Under the pieces are notes generated by a model. That model did not search any database. It saw nothing but the letters and a program-made list of their open reading frames with translations, and was not told the DNA's origin. The translations under genes were made by a program, and so were the position numbers. Positions 16,221-24,360 of a stretch of 38,422 nt of DNA are shown here, piece by piece. The DNA comes from an uncultured Olsenella sp. GTDB taxonomy: Bacteria > Actinomycetota > Coriobacteriia > Coriobacteriales > Atopobiaceae. The stretch's first letter is position 1, and the number at the start of each line of letters is the position of its first letter. The stretch spans positions 1-38,422 of the forward strand of contig CASFQX010000110.1 in assembly GCA_949296375.1 (NCBI GenBank), written 5' to 3'.

Positions 16221-17618
16221 GTGACAGGAAACCGCAACCACTACGACCTCTTTGCCCACGAAGAGGACTACCCGGAGCTGGACGTCGAGGGCGCCGTCGC
16301 GCGCCTCTCCTCGGCGCTGGCGCTGCGCACGGTCTATGCGACTCCGGAGACGACTGACTTCGGCCCGTTTGACGAGCTCTACGAGCTCGTGCGCACCTCA
16401 TATCCAAGACTCTCTGAGCACGCGACCTTCGAGCGCTTTGGTCACTCGATCCTGGTAACCGTCCCCGGGAGCCAACCAGAGCTCCCGTGCGCGCTTCTCC
16501 TCGCGCACCAGGACGTCGTCGACGTCGTGCCGGGAACGGAGGGGGAGTGGCTGCATGATTCCTTTGGCGGCCACGTGGATGAAACGTGGATCTGGGGCAG
16601 GGGCGCCCTTGACATCAAAGAAATGCTTATGGGCGAGCTGGAGGCGGTGGACCTCCTGCTCGGGCTCCACGGAATGCCGAGAAGGACCATCGTGCTCGCC
16701 TTCGGCGAGGACGAGGAGGTCAACAGCCACGGCGCAACGGCGCTTGCGGGCGAGCTCGAACGCCGCGGCGTCCGGGCCGCGTTCTCGCTCGACGAGGGCG
16801 TGAGTACATTTTCTGACGCCGCTGCCTATGGCGCCCCCGGGGTAACCATTTCGGACGCCGGGATGTCACAAAAGGGTTACCTCGACCTCAGGTTAACCGT
16901 AAGGGGCTCCGGCGGGCACTCCTCGAACCCCTTTGGCGGCACCTCGCTCGAGCGCCTGTGTTCAACGGTCGCGCGACTGCGGGAGGCTCTGTGGTCTCCC
17001 GTCCTCACTCCAGTGGTCTCCAGAACCTTCGAGCTGCTCTCGAGCCATATCACGCTCGAGCCCTACAAGAGCCTCGTGGGGGACGTTGCGGCAAACGTCG
17101 GAGCCATCGCCGACGCAGCCGCGAGTTCGCGCTCGCTCTTCCCGCTCGTGACAACGACGATGGCGGTCGACCAGATCTTCGGGAGCTCGCCCGCCCCCAA
17201 CGTCATGCCCGCCGACGCGAGCGCGACGATCAACTTCCGACTCCTGCCCGGGGTCACCGACACCGACCTCCTCGAATGGGCGAGGACCGCCGCTGGCGAA
17301 GAGGTCGAGCTCGAGGTCTTGCACTACACGCCCGCTGGTCGTCTCGACGAGGCGAGCGGCTTTGGTTATGACGAGCTCGTCGAGGTCATGGGCATCTACC
17401 ATCCCGGGTCCCTCGTCGTCCCCTCGATCGTGTGCGGCGGGACAGACTCGGTGCGCTACGAGGCCGTCTGCGACAAGCTCCTCAGGATGACACCCTTCCG
17501 ACCAGAACCGCAGGAGCTCGCACGCGGGCTGCACGGCGTTAACGAGAGGATCTCCAGACGGGTCTACGCCCAGGGAATTCGAGTCATGACGGCCCTGCTG
17601 GAGAGGTGCGTCCTCTAG
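16221..17618 (+). CDS. M20 family peptidase (carboxypeptidase/PM20D1-like)
   Basis: A 465-aa metallopeptidase-family protein of the M20 group, whose members cleave dipeptides, C-terminal residues or N-acyl amino acids with two zinc ions. Visible are AHQDVVDVVP (His and Asp), GRGALDIKEM (bridging Asp), FGEDEEVNSHGA (catalytic Glu-Glu) and SLDEGV (Asp), with the dimerisation domain in the middle (RGSGGHSSNPFGG). The last metal site, usually a histidine in GGTDSRHx, reads GGTDSVRYEA here, so one zinc ligand seems to be absent. It starts at GTG 16221 with GGAGG five bases upstream. It follows serA by 15 bases and probably shares its transcript; the link to serine synthesis is unclear. Confidence 0.85.
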   Translation: MTGNRNHYDLFAHEEDYPELDVEGAVARLSSALALRTVYATPETTDFGPFDELYELVRTSYPRLSEHATFERFGHSILVTVPGSQPELPCALLLAHQDVVDVVPGTEGEWLHDSFGGHVDETWIWGRGALDIKEMLMGELEAVDLLLGLHGMPRRTIVLAFGEDEEVNSHGATALAGELERRGVRAAFSLDEGVSTFSDAAAYGAPGVTISDAGMSQKGYLDLRLTVRGSGGHSSNPFGGTSLERLCSTVARLREALWSPVLTPVVSRTFELLSSHITLEPYKSLVGDVAANVGAIADAAASSRSLFPLVTTTMAVDQIFGSSPAPNVMPADASATINFRLLPGVTDTDLLEWARTAAGEEVELEVLHYTPAGRLDEASGFGYDELVEVMGIYHPGSLVVPSIVCGGTDSVRYEAVCDKLLRMTPFRPEPQELARGLHGVNERISRRVYAQGIRVMTALLERCVL

Positions 17619-17698
17619 AGACCTTACCCTTTCCGTATCAAGTTGCGCTAGGATGGGTAACCTGAGTAAGTGGCTATTCAACCTGAGAGGCTTCGTTC

Positions 17699-18430
17699 GT
17701 GTCAGAGAGAACCCAGAGAACCAAGGAGCGCGTCAAGACACTCGCCGACACCGATGCCGCGATCGCGCAGGCTGAGGGCACGACCGAGATGCCCGTGGGA
17801 ACCTCGGAGAACCCCTCGTCGGAAGTCTTCACCGTCGCCAACGTCATCACGTTCTGCAGGCTCGCCCTGACCATTGCCTTTCTCTTGCTCTTTGCCGGGG
17901 GCATACACCGCACCGCCGCACTCGTCTGCTACGTGATTGCCGCCACCACCGACTTCCTCGACGGGCAGATCGCGCGTCGCACGCAGACCGTGAGCTGGCT
18001 CGGCAAGATCATGGACCCGATCATGGACCGCATCCTGCTGTTCACGGGTGTCCTCGGCCTGCTCATCGTCGGCGACCTCCCGCTCTGGGTCCCGGTCTTC
18101 GTCATCGGCCGCGACGTCTACCTCGCCCTCGGCGGACTCATCCTCCAGCACTTTCGTCGTCGCCCGATCGATGTCACCTACATCGGCAAGACCGCCACGG
18201 CGCTTCTCATGTTTGGCTTCTGCGATCTCCTGCTCGGGCTGCCCGTGATCGAGGGCCTGGGCATCGTTGACCTAGCCTGGCTCCCGGGCCTGAACTCCCA
18301 GCCCGCTGCGCTCGGGATCTTCTTCGTCTACCTCGGCGTCGTGTGCTCCTTTGCCACGGCCGTGGTCTATACGGCAGAGGGCGTAGACATCATTCGAAAG
18401 AGCCGATCGAGGGCGGGCGCAGAGCAGTGA
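17699..18430 (+). CDS. CDP-alcohol phosphatidyltransferase (PgsA-like)
   Basis: A membrane enzyme of phospholipid synthesis that joins CDP-diacylglycerol to an alcohol. The full catalytic signature D-x2-DG-x2-AR-x8-G-x3-D-x3-D is present, from DFLDGQIARR to GKIMDPIMDR at about residues 82-106. Several membrane segments follow. The first about 40 residues are polar and unrelated to the core. Relatives include phosphatidylglycerophosphate synthase, which I think likely, but cardiolipin or inositol-phosphate enzymes share the motif, so the alcohol is not certain. It starts at GTG 17699 with GAGAGG eight bases upstream. The next gene overlaps its stop as GTGA. Confidence 0.85.
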   Translation: MSERTQRTKERVKTLADTDAAIAQAEGTTEMPVGTSENPSSEVFTVANVITFCRLALTIAFLLLFAGGIHRTAALVCYVIAATTDFLDGQIARRTQTVSWLGKIMDPIMDRILLFTGVLGLLIVGDLPLWVPVFVIGRDVYLALGGLILQHFRRRPIDVTYIGKTATALLMFGFCDLLLGLPVIEGLGIVDLAWLPGLNSQPAALGIFFVYLGVVCSFATAVVYTAEGVDIIRKSRSRAGAEQ

Positions 18431-19269
18431 GCGAGCGGAAGCCGGGCATCCTCCACGGCGAGCACCTACTTCTTGGCGCGAACTTCTCTCCCTCCGAGCG
18501 GACCGGCATCCTCGGGGTGAGTGAATACGCCTCCGAGGGGGCCCTCAGCACGCGCGAGGCGCTTCTCGCCGACCTCACCGGCTGCGAGTATCTCCTGATC
18601 AGCGGTGATGGCGGCTTCGACCTCGCCTCGATCGCACTCGGCGGCAAAATCCTGGAGGTTGGCGAGGCCAACTTCGAGGTGGTGCTAACGGGTGACGGCT
18701 CCCTTCTGGGTGCGCCCCTTGCCCTGCGAACCGGAGATCACGAGGTCGTCGTGATAGATGCCACGCAGACCCGCGAGGCGGTTGCCGCGTGGATCGAGTT
18801 TCTTGCCCAGGCGAGAGACGCCCAGGGGTCCGAGGCTTTCCCTGAAGTTCAGGTTGAGGATGCCAGCGACATGCTCGTTCCTCTGCTGCTGGGGGGAGAC
18901 CTTGCCGAGGAGGTCCTTCTCGACTATCTCCATGACGGCGAGCGCCCTCCGGAGCCCGGGGCCGTGAGGCAGCTTCGCCTCGACGCCATCTCCTGTGTTG
19001 TCTGCCACGTCTCGTCGCCCGCGGGAACGCCCGCGTACCTTCTGCTGGTGCCCCCGGCATCCGCTCGCGTACTATGGAGGAGCCTGCTCTCCTTTACCGA
19101 GGTGAGCCCCATTGGTCACCGCGCCCTGCGCTCGCTCCTCTCTAGGGAGCTACCCTGGGCGTCTGAGCTCGACGGTTCCGGCCCTGTCCGCGTCTCTCGC
19201 GAGGCGCTCGAAGGCTGGGGTATCCTGCGCGGGGGAGCGGGCTTTGTGGGAGCACGATCGCTCGTCTGA
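18427..19269 (+). CDS. GcvT/YgfZ-like folate-binding-fold protein
   Basis: A 280-aa cytoplasmic protein that resembles the aminomethyltransferase GcvT and its relative YgfZ. Features are GDGGFDLASIALGGKILEVG early, GDGSLLGAPLALR, VVVIDATQT, AAWIEFLAQA and LLGGDLAEEVL. YgfZ-like proteins bind folate and help Fe-S enzyme repair; GcvT acts in glycine cleavage. No gcvH, gcvP or the YgfZ motif with its cysteine is seen, so I leave the function open. I start at GTG 18427, which overlaps the previous stop as GTGA. An upstream in-frame start at 18343 would lie deep inside the phosphatidyltransferase gene. Confidence 0.55.
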   Translation: MSERKPGILHGEHLLLGANFSPSERTGILGVSEYASEGALSTREALLADLTGCEYLLISGDGGFDLASIALGGKILEVGEANFEVVLTGDGSLLGAPLALRTGDHEVVVIDATQTREAVAAWIEFLAQARDAQGSEAFPEVQVEDASDMLVPLLLGGDLAEEVLLDYLHDGERPPEPGAVRQLRLDAISCVVCHVSSPAGTPAYLLLVPPASARVLWRSLLSFTEVSPIGHRALRSLLSRELPWASELDGSGPVRVSREALEGWGILRGGAGFVGARSLV

Positions 19270-19299
19270 TCGGCCTGCACGGACTCAGGAGGAGAAACG

Positions 19300-19680
19300 A
19301 TGAAGTACTCCATCAACGCGCGACGCGCCCCCGAGGCAATCGGCCCCTATTCCCAGGGCACGACCGCCGGCAGGCTCGTGTTTGCCTCCGGACAGCTCCC
19401 AATCTCTGACGAGGACAGCACTCGCCTTGTGGAGGGGGGCATTCGCGAGCAGACCGAGCGTGTGATAGACATCATCGAAGCGTTGCTCGAGGAGGTCGGC
19501 TGCTCGCTCGCAGACGTCGCGCAGACAACCGTTTACCTCGCCTCCCTCGCTGACATGGACGCCATGAACGAGGTGTACGCTCGCCGGTTCACCACGCCCG
19601 CGCCCGCCCGTGCCGTCGTGGGCGTGAACGAGCTTCCGCTTGGCGCCCTTATCGAGATGGACTGTGTCGCTTGCCGCTAA
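19300..19680 (+). CDS. ridA: RidA family reactive enamine/imine deaminase
   Basis: RidA hydrolyses reactive 2-aminoacrylate and similar enamines formed by PLP enzymes, such as serine/threonine dehydratase, and so protects PLP enzymes. At 126 aa it is the normal length. It has AIGPYSQGTTAG near the N-terminus, FASGQLPI, the NEVYARRF region and the key arginine in APARAVVGVNELPLGA, followed by IEMDCVACR. CAGGAGG lies a few bases before the ATG. It lies 30 bases after the GcvT-like gene and 41 before the FHA gene. The serine genes are about 2 kb upstream, but a link is only suggestive. Confidence 0.93.
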   Translation: MKYSINARRAPEAIGPYSQGTTAGRLVFASGQLPISDEDSTRLVEGGIREQTERVIDIIEALLEEVGCSLADVAQTTVYLASLADMDAMNEVYARRFTTPAPARAVVGVNELPLGALIEMDCVACR

Positions 19681-19721
19681 TGCGCGGTATCATGTAATGC
19701 ATAAGCGACGAGGGGAGAGAC

Positions 19722-20156
19722 ATGCCCGAGACTTCGAACATCGGATCTGGATCCGGCGCGACCGAGATCTTTAGAATGCCCGCCGCGGACTCCACGGTCC
19801 CCGACCTCATGGGCGCGCACAAGCCGGCAAACCCGACGCTCACCATCGTAAAGGGCCCTCAGATCGGCCAGGTTTTTGAACTCGACTCGCCCCAGATCAC
19901 GCTTGGGCGAGATCCGCGCAGCAGCGTGTTTCTCAACGACATGACGGTCTCCCGCAACCACGCGCGCCTCGACATCTCCAACATCGCGTCCGGCTATGCC
20001 GTCGTCGAGGACCTTGGCTCGCTCAACGGCACCTGGGTCGACGGGGCCATTGCGTCGCGCGCCACGGTCAAGGACGGGTCGACCATCCAAATCGGCACCT
20101 TTCGCATGGTGTTCCACACCAACGCCACTCCAAGGCGAATCGACACCGAGGCGTAG
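19722..20156 (+). CDS. garA: FHA-domain protein, GarA/OdhI-like
   Basis: A 144-aa cytoplasmic protein with an N-terminal tail and one FHA domain (about 45-135). Phosphothreonine-binding residues are in place: GRDP with Arg63, TVSRNHA with Ser77, and SLNGTWV with Asn102. The tail carries ATEIFR (13-18), which matches the phospho-site region of mycobacterial GarA and corynebacterial OdhI (TTSVFR) with one threonine, Thr14, kept. Known GarA/OdhI inhibits 2-oxoglutarate dehydrogenase and acts on glutamate enzymes; the tail phosphorylation switches it off by binding its own FHA domain. The next gene is an FtsR-type MerR, as in those organisms, which supports orthology. The targets here are unknown. 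Confidence 0.85.
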   Translation: MPETSNIGSGSGATEIFRMPAADSTVPDLMGAHKPANPTLTIVKGPQIGQVFELDSPQITLGRDPRSSVFLNDMTVSRNHARLDISNIASGYAVVEDLGSLNGTWVDGAIASRATVKDGSTIQIGTFRMVFHTNATPRRIDTEA

Positions 20157-20161
20157 CCGCC

Positions 20162-20944
20162 ATGACCGACGCCGGATATCTGACAATCGGCAAGGTAGTC
20201 AAGAAGCTGCAGCAGGAGTATCCGGACCTCTCGATATCCAAGGTCCGCTACCTCCAGGACGAGGGCCTGCTCAACCCCTCGCGCACGCCGAGCGGCTATC
20301 GTCTCTACTCTCAGAGGGACATTCGTCGCCTCGAGACGATTCTCTACCTTCAGAAGACGCGCTTCCTTCCGCTCTCGGTCATTCGGGAGGAGCTCGAGAA
20401 GGCCGACTCTGGGAAGGCGCCCGATCCGGTGGCCAAGGGGCAGGCCGAGCTCGCGGACACCATCACGCTCCCCGTTGACGACGACGAGATCCGCGACAAG
20501 CTCCATCCCATCGACAGGATGCCCGAGCTCGCCGGCGTGAGCGCGAGCTTCGTGAGGCAGCTCTCCGAAGCCGGCGTCATCAAGCTCACGAGGTCACCCC
20601 ACGGCCGAGACCTCGTGGATGGAAAGGACCTCTCGCTCATCAGGGTCTGTGACGAGCTGCGGCACTTTGGCATCGGCCCCAAGAACCTCAGGCAGTACGT
20701 CATCGCCGCCAACCGCGAGTCCTCGATGTTCGAGCAGGCACTCGTCGTATTTGCCAGAAAGGGCGGCGGCGTGGAGATCGAGGACACCGAGGCTGCACGG
20801 GCCCGCTTTGACCAGGCGTTCTCACGTATGCTCGGGCTTACCAACACCGTACGCGACGAGCTCATTGCCCGGCGCGTCACCAAACCGTTCCCCACGCAGG
20901 GGAGCAAGGAATCCCAGGGAACCGAGAGGAGCACTCGCTCATGA
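20162..20944 (+). CDS. ftsR: MerR-family regulator, FtsR (Rv1828)-like
   Basis: A 260-aa regulator. The N-terminal winged helix has LTIGKVVKKLQQEYPDLSIS followed by KVRYLQDEGLLNP and RTPSGYRLYS, the signature of the Rv1828/FtsR group, then RFLPLSVIREEL. A second DNA-binding-like region follows (about 115-180), then a helical end. FtsR activates ftsZ in Corynebacterium, so a cell-division or growth role is likely, but no ftsZ is in this window. It lies 5 bases after the FHA gene and overlaps apt by four bases (ATGA). The ribosome site is weak (GAGGCG). Confidence 0.87.
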   Translation: MTDAGYLTIGKVVKKLQQEYPDLSISKVRYLQDEGLLNPSRTPSGYRLYSQRDIRRLETILYLQKTRFLPLSVIREELEKADSGKAPDPVAKGQAELADTITLPVDDDEIRDKLHPIDRMPELAGVSASFVRQLSEAGVIKLTRSPHGRDLVDGKDLSLIRVCDELRHFGIGPKNLRQYVIAANRESSMFEQALVVFARKGGGVEIEDTEAARARFDQAFSRMLGLTNTVRDELIARRVTKPFPTQGSKESQGTERSTRS

Positions 20945-21474
20945 GCGCGTTCGACTTTGAGAGCCACATCATCGACATCCCCGACTATCCCGAGCCTGGT
21001 GTAGTCTTCAAGGACATCACGCCGCTCTTCGACGATCCCGAGGCGCTCCACGCCGTCATAGACGAGATCGCGGGGCACTTTGAGGGCAGGGGCATCACCA
21101 AGGTCGTGGGCGCCGAGGCGCGCGGCTTTCTCGTTGGGGCGCCCGTGGCGTATCGCCTTGGGTGCGGCTTCGTACCGGCGCGCAAGCCGGGCAAGCTTCC
21201 GCGTGAGGTCTTCTCACAGACTTACTCACTCGAATATGGTACCGACGAGCTGCAGATACACCGCGATGCCCTGAGCGCTGGCGACCGCGTCGTCATTATC
21301 GACGACCTCGTGGCCACCGGCGGCACCGCCGTTGCCGCAGCCAAGCTCGTCGAGCAGGCGGGCGCCGAGGTCGCAGGCTTTGGCTTCATTCTCGAGCTCT
21401 GCTTTCTCAACCCGCGCGAGATCATCGCCAGGGACTTCGACCAGGAGGTCTTCACCCTCGTCAAGGTCAACTAG
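20941..21474 (+). CDS. apt: Adenine phosphoribosyltransferase
   Basis: Apt makes AMP from adenine and PRPP in purine salvage. The 177-aa protein has the usual start IIDIPDYPEPGVVFKDITPL, the EARGF motif, AYRLGCGFVPARKPGKLP, SLEYGTDELQIH and the PRPP-binding loop VVIIDDLVATGGT. The ATG overlaps the ftsR stop as ATGA. Downstream lies a ClC gene. The purine permease at 25715-27028, on the other strand, would provide substrate, but the two are not in one operon. Confidence 0.96.
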   Translation: MSAFDFESHIIDIPDYPEPGVVFKDITPLFDDPEALHAVIDEIAGHFEGRGITKVVGAEARGFLVGAPVAYRLGCGFVPARKPGKLPREVFSQTYSLEYGTDELQIHRDALSAGDRVVIIDDLVATGGTAVAAAKLVEQAGAEVAGFGFILELCFLNPREIIARDFDQEVFTLVKVN

Positions 21475-21479
21475 GCGGC

Positions 21480-23141
21480 ATGCGCGTGTCTCGGGAGGCT
21501 CGCAGGTCCGGATCCGGGCCACGTGACGGCAATCCCGTCGAGAGGCGTCTCTCGCGGCGCTTCCAGGTGAGCCTCGTCTGGGAGGGCGCCCTCGTGGGTC
21601 TTGTCGGCGGGGGAGTTGTCACCCTCTATCGACTCGCCCTCTCGGGAGCCGAACACCTGCTCAGAGACATAACGGGCGCAGCAGCCGGCGATGCCCTTCT
21701 CATGGCTTGCTGGTTCTGCGTGCTCGCCGTGGTACTTCTCGTCGTCTCCGCACTTCTGAGATGGGAGCCGCAATCCTCGGGATCGGGAATCCCGCAGGTT
21801 GACGCCGAGGTGCTGGACCGCCTCGATGCGCCCTGGGCGCGCATCATTCCCGCCAAGTTCGCCGAGGGAACGCTCCTCGCCTTCTCAGGACTCTCACTCG
21901 GACGGGAGGGACCATCTGTCCAGCTGGGCGGAATGTCAGGCAAGGCGGTCTCTCGAGCGCTGGGTCGCAGGAGGGGAGAGGAGCGGCTCCTCGTCACCTG
22001 TGGCGCGGCGGCCGGCATGTCCGCCGCCTTCCATGCCCCGCTCACGGGGGTCCTCTTTGCCCTCGAGGAGATTCACAAGCAGTTCAGCGCCCCGCTCATT
22101 ATCTCAGTAATGTGCTCGGCGGTCGTATCGGACTTCCTCGTATCGCAGGTCGTGGGCATCGACCCCGTCGTGAGTCTCGAGTTTCTGCGCGACCTGCCGC
22201 ACGTTGACTACCTGCTCGTCGTGGTTCTCGGCCTCGCCTGCGGGGTCCTCGGGGCCCTCCACAACCGAGGGATGTTCGCAGTCCAGAGCCTCTATGAACA
22301 CGTGAGGGGGCGCCTCCCGCAGGCACGCCTCGTCATTCCCTTCGCGCTCGCGGGCGTCATGGCCTTTGCCTGGCCGGAGCTCATGTGCGGCGGAGACGCC
22401 ATACTCGAGGTCCTTCTATCCCCAGAGGCCCCCGCGCTCGGGCTTCTAGTGGCACTGCTCCTGGGAAAGTACCTCTTCACCGCAATCTGCTTTGGTTCCG
22501 GGGCTCCGGGAGGGACGCTCTTTCCCCTGGTCGTCATGGGGGGACTCGTTGGGGGCGTCTTCTCGCTCTGTGGAACGGCACTCGGAATTTCAGAACACGC
22601 GTTCTTCCCAAACTTCGTTGCGCTTGGGGTCGCAGGCCTGTTCGCAGGCGTGGTAAGGGCGCCCGTGACGGCCGTGGTGATGGTCTTCGAGCTCACCGGA
22701 TCCCTGGACGCGCTGCTCTCGGTCTCGATCGTCTCGATTCTGGCCTATGTGACCTCAAGCCTCACCAAGACGGACGCCTTCTACGAGCACCTGCTCGCAG
22801 GCCTCATAGGTGTGAGCTCAGACGACTCCTCGGTGACCGGCCTGTCTGGCGAGAAGGACCTCGGGCACGTGCGCGTCGGTGCCGGGAGCCGCATTGAGGG
22901 AATGCTCGTACGAGAGGTTCCGTGGCCCGACGGGGTGCGACTCCTGCTCGTTGAGAGGGCCGGGACAGAACTCGTTCCCACGGGGGAGACGCGTCTGTGC
23001 GCAACTGACGAGCTTCTGTTCATCGTTGGGTCCGAGGCCGTTGGAGACGCGAGGCTCAAGCTTGGCGTCATGTGCGAGGGCCGAGTAACGAGAGCGAACG
23101 AGCGCGGTCCTGAGGCTCGCTCTCGCAAGTCAGGCTCCTAG
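21480..23141 (+). CDS. ClC-family chloride channel/transporter with C-terminal TrkA-C domain
   Basis: A 553-aa membrane protein with about 10 or more hydrophobic segments. It shows the ClC selectivity motifs GSGIPQ, GREGPSVQLG (with the external gating glutamate) and GSGAPGGTLFP. A further family motif is AAGMSAAFHAPLTGVLFALEE. Residues about 460-540 form a soluble RCK/TrkA-C-like domain (EGMLVREVPWPDGVRLLLVE and TDELLFIVGS), a ligand-binding regulatory unit found in some bacterial ClC proteins. A ClC Cl-/H+ exchanger is more likely than a channel. It starts five bases after the apt stop, with a weak ribosome site, and is the last gene of this plus-strand run. Confidence 0.93.
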   Translation: MRVSREARRSGSGPRDGNPVERRLSRRFQVSLVWEGALVGLVGGGVVTLYRLALSGAEHLLRDITGAAAGDALLMACWFCVLAVVLLVVSALLRWEPQSSGSGIPQVDAEVLDRLDAPWARIIPAKFAEGTLLAFSGLSLGREGPSVQLGGMSGKAVSRALGRRRGEERLLVTCGAAAGMSAAFHAPLTGVLFALEEIHKQFSAPLIISVMCSAVVSDFLVSQVVGIDPVVSLEFLRDLPHVDYLLVVVLGLACGVLGALHNRGMFAVQSLYEHVRGRLPQARLVIPFALAGVMAFAWPELMCGGDAILEVLLSPEAPALGLLVALLLGKYLFTAICFGSGAPGGTLFPLVVMGGLVGGVFSLCGTALGISEHAFFPNFVALGVAGLFAGVVRAPVTAVVMVFELTGSLDALLSVSIVSILAYVTSSLTKTDAFYEHLLAGLIGVSSDDSSVTGLSGEKDLGHVRVGAGSRIEGMLVREVPWPDGVRLLLVERAGTELVPTGETRLCATDELLFIVGSEAVGDARLKLGVMCEGRVTRANERGPEARSRKSGS

Positions 23142-23284
23142 GAAGGCCCAGAGGCTCGAAGCTTGGGGAAGTGGCCCAAAATGCATGCAAATCTCCGATA
23201 ATCTCTACTTTACATAAGATATATTATCACGGTTTTATAGGGGAGACGAGAGAGACCTCTGAACGCCGTGGAGACCGGACGACC
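23142..23284. other. AT-rich gap between convergent clc and trxB
   Basis: 143 bases with a distinctly AT-rich centre (about 23190-23245), unlike the surrounding DNA. An inverted repeat GATAAT/ATTATC lies at 23197-23202 and 23223-23228, with TTTACA just before and TTTATA near 23234-23239. I see no clear terminator for either gene and no supported ORF. It could hide a promoter for an unannotated small RNA, or be a decayed sequence. Confidence 0.35.
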
Positions 23285-24232
23285 CTAACCCTCTATCGGA
23301 TGACCGAGAAACGCGGCGGCGCTCGTGGCTGCCACGGCTCCATCCGAGGCGGCCGTCACGATCTGCCTCAGCGGCTTTGCCCGTACGTCGCCGGCAACGA
23401 ACAAGCCCGGCGTCCTCGTGGCCATGCGCTCGTCCGTAATCACGTACCCCGCCTCGTCCGTGTCAACGAGACCCTCAAGGAGGCTCGTCTCCGGGACGCG
23501 ACCCGCAAGGACGAAGACCCCAAAGCTCCCGGAATCATGCGTCTCCTCATAGGTTTCCCCGGTGGCGTTGTCACGGAACACGAGTCGCTGGGGCAAATCG
23601 TCACCATCAAGCTCAACTAGGCTCGTGAGCAGGCGAATCTCGACCTTATCGTTTTTCTGGAGCTCGTTTACAAGCGCGGCCTGTGCTCTCAGGTGATCCT
23701 TGCGCACGACAAGCGTGACCTTGCTGGCGATTCTTGCAAGAAAGAGAGCCTCCTCTGCCGCCGAGTTTCCGCCGCCAATTACGAACACGTGTTTGTTTCT
23801 ATAGAACATGCCGTCGCACGTTGCGCAGTACGAGACACCCCTGCCCGTGAAGCGTTCCTCACCCGCAAAGCCCGCGTGCCGCGGCTGCGCCCCCAGGGCA
23901 GCTACGACGGAGGAGGCCTCAAAGGAGCCCGTGGCGGTTCTGATGGAAAACCTCTGGGATGAGACATCGTGGGAAAGGGCGCTCACCGGGTCCATGATGA
24001 TGCGCGCGCCGAGGCCCTCCGCCTGGGTGCGCATGGCGTCGACAAGACCGTAGCCGTCGGCCCCCGGGACGCCTGGGTAGTTGTCGACCTCGCTCGTGAG
24101 GATCACCTGACCGCCAAGTGCCTCACGCTCAAAGGTCAGGGCATTGAACAGGGCGCGACTCGCATAGATCGCCGCCGAGAGGCCCGCAGGGCCGCCGCCG
24201 ATGATGGCAAGGTCTAGTGCTTCGGTGCTCAT
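23285..24232 (-). CDS. trxB: Thioredoxin reductase
   Basis: A flavoenzyme that passes electrons from NADPH to thioredoxin. The 315-aa protein has the FAD dinucleotide motif GGGPAGLSAAIYASRA, the redox centre SYCATCDGMFY, the NADPH motif IGGGNSAAEEALFLAR and the C-terminal FAD signature LFVAGDVRAKPLRQIVTA. I use the ATG at 24232, with AAGGGG upstream; a start at 24259 would add nine residues. No trxA is adjacent. It lies downstream of the uraA terminator and so has its own promoter, though no convincing -35/-10 pair is visible. Confidence 0.95.
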   Translation of the reverse strand: MSTEALDLAIIGGGPAGLSAAIYASRALFNALTFEREALGGQVILTSEVDNYPGVPGADGYGLVDAMRTQAEGLGARIIMDPVSALSHDVSSQRFSIRTATGSFEASSVVAALGAQPRHAGFAGEERFTGRGVSYCATCDGMFYRNKHVFVIGGGNSAAEEALFLARIASKVTLVVRKDHLRAQAALVNELQKNDKVEIRLLTSLVELDGDDLPQRLVFRDNATGETYEETHDSGSFGVFVLAGRVPETSLLEGLVDTDEAGYVITDERMATRTPGLFVAGDVRAKPLRQIVTAASDGAVAATSAAAFLGHPIEG

Positions 24233-24306
24233 GGTGTCCCCTTTTCGACTTGAACCCATCTGAAGCTACAATACCCAGAATCCGCACTTCCCTATCGATA
24301 AATGAT

Positions 24307-24339
24307 AGAAGGTCGCTCTCAATTTGAGAGCGACCTTCT
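24307..24339 (-). terminator. Strong rho-independent terminator after uraA
   Basis: AGAAGGTCGCTCTC and GAGAGCGACCTTCT form a perfect stem of at least 14 base pairs (arms run to 24322 and from 24324, with the centre as loop). On the minus strand the hairpin begins about 20 bases after the uraA stop and is followed by a T-rich stretch (TTCTATCATTTAT). It separates uraA from trxB. Confidence 0.88.
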
Positions 24340-24360
24340 TATCCAGACGGCAAGCCCTCT

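Noticed and set aside
14943-16259. A 438-codon minus-strand open frame over serA
   Set aside because: Antisense to serA; no recognisable motif and no ribosome site logic.
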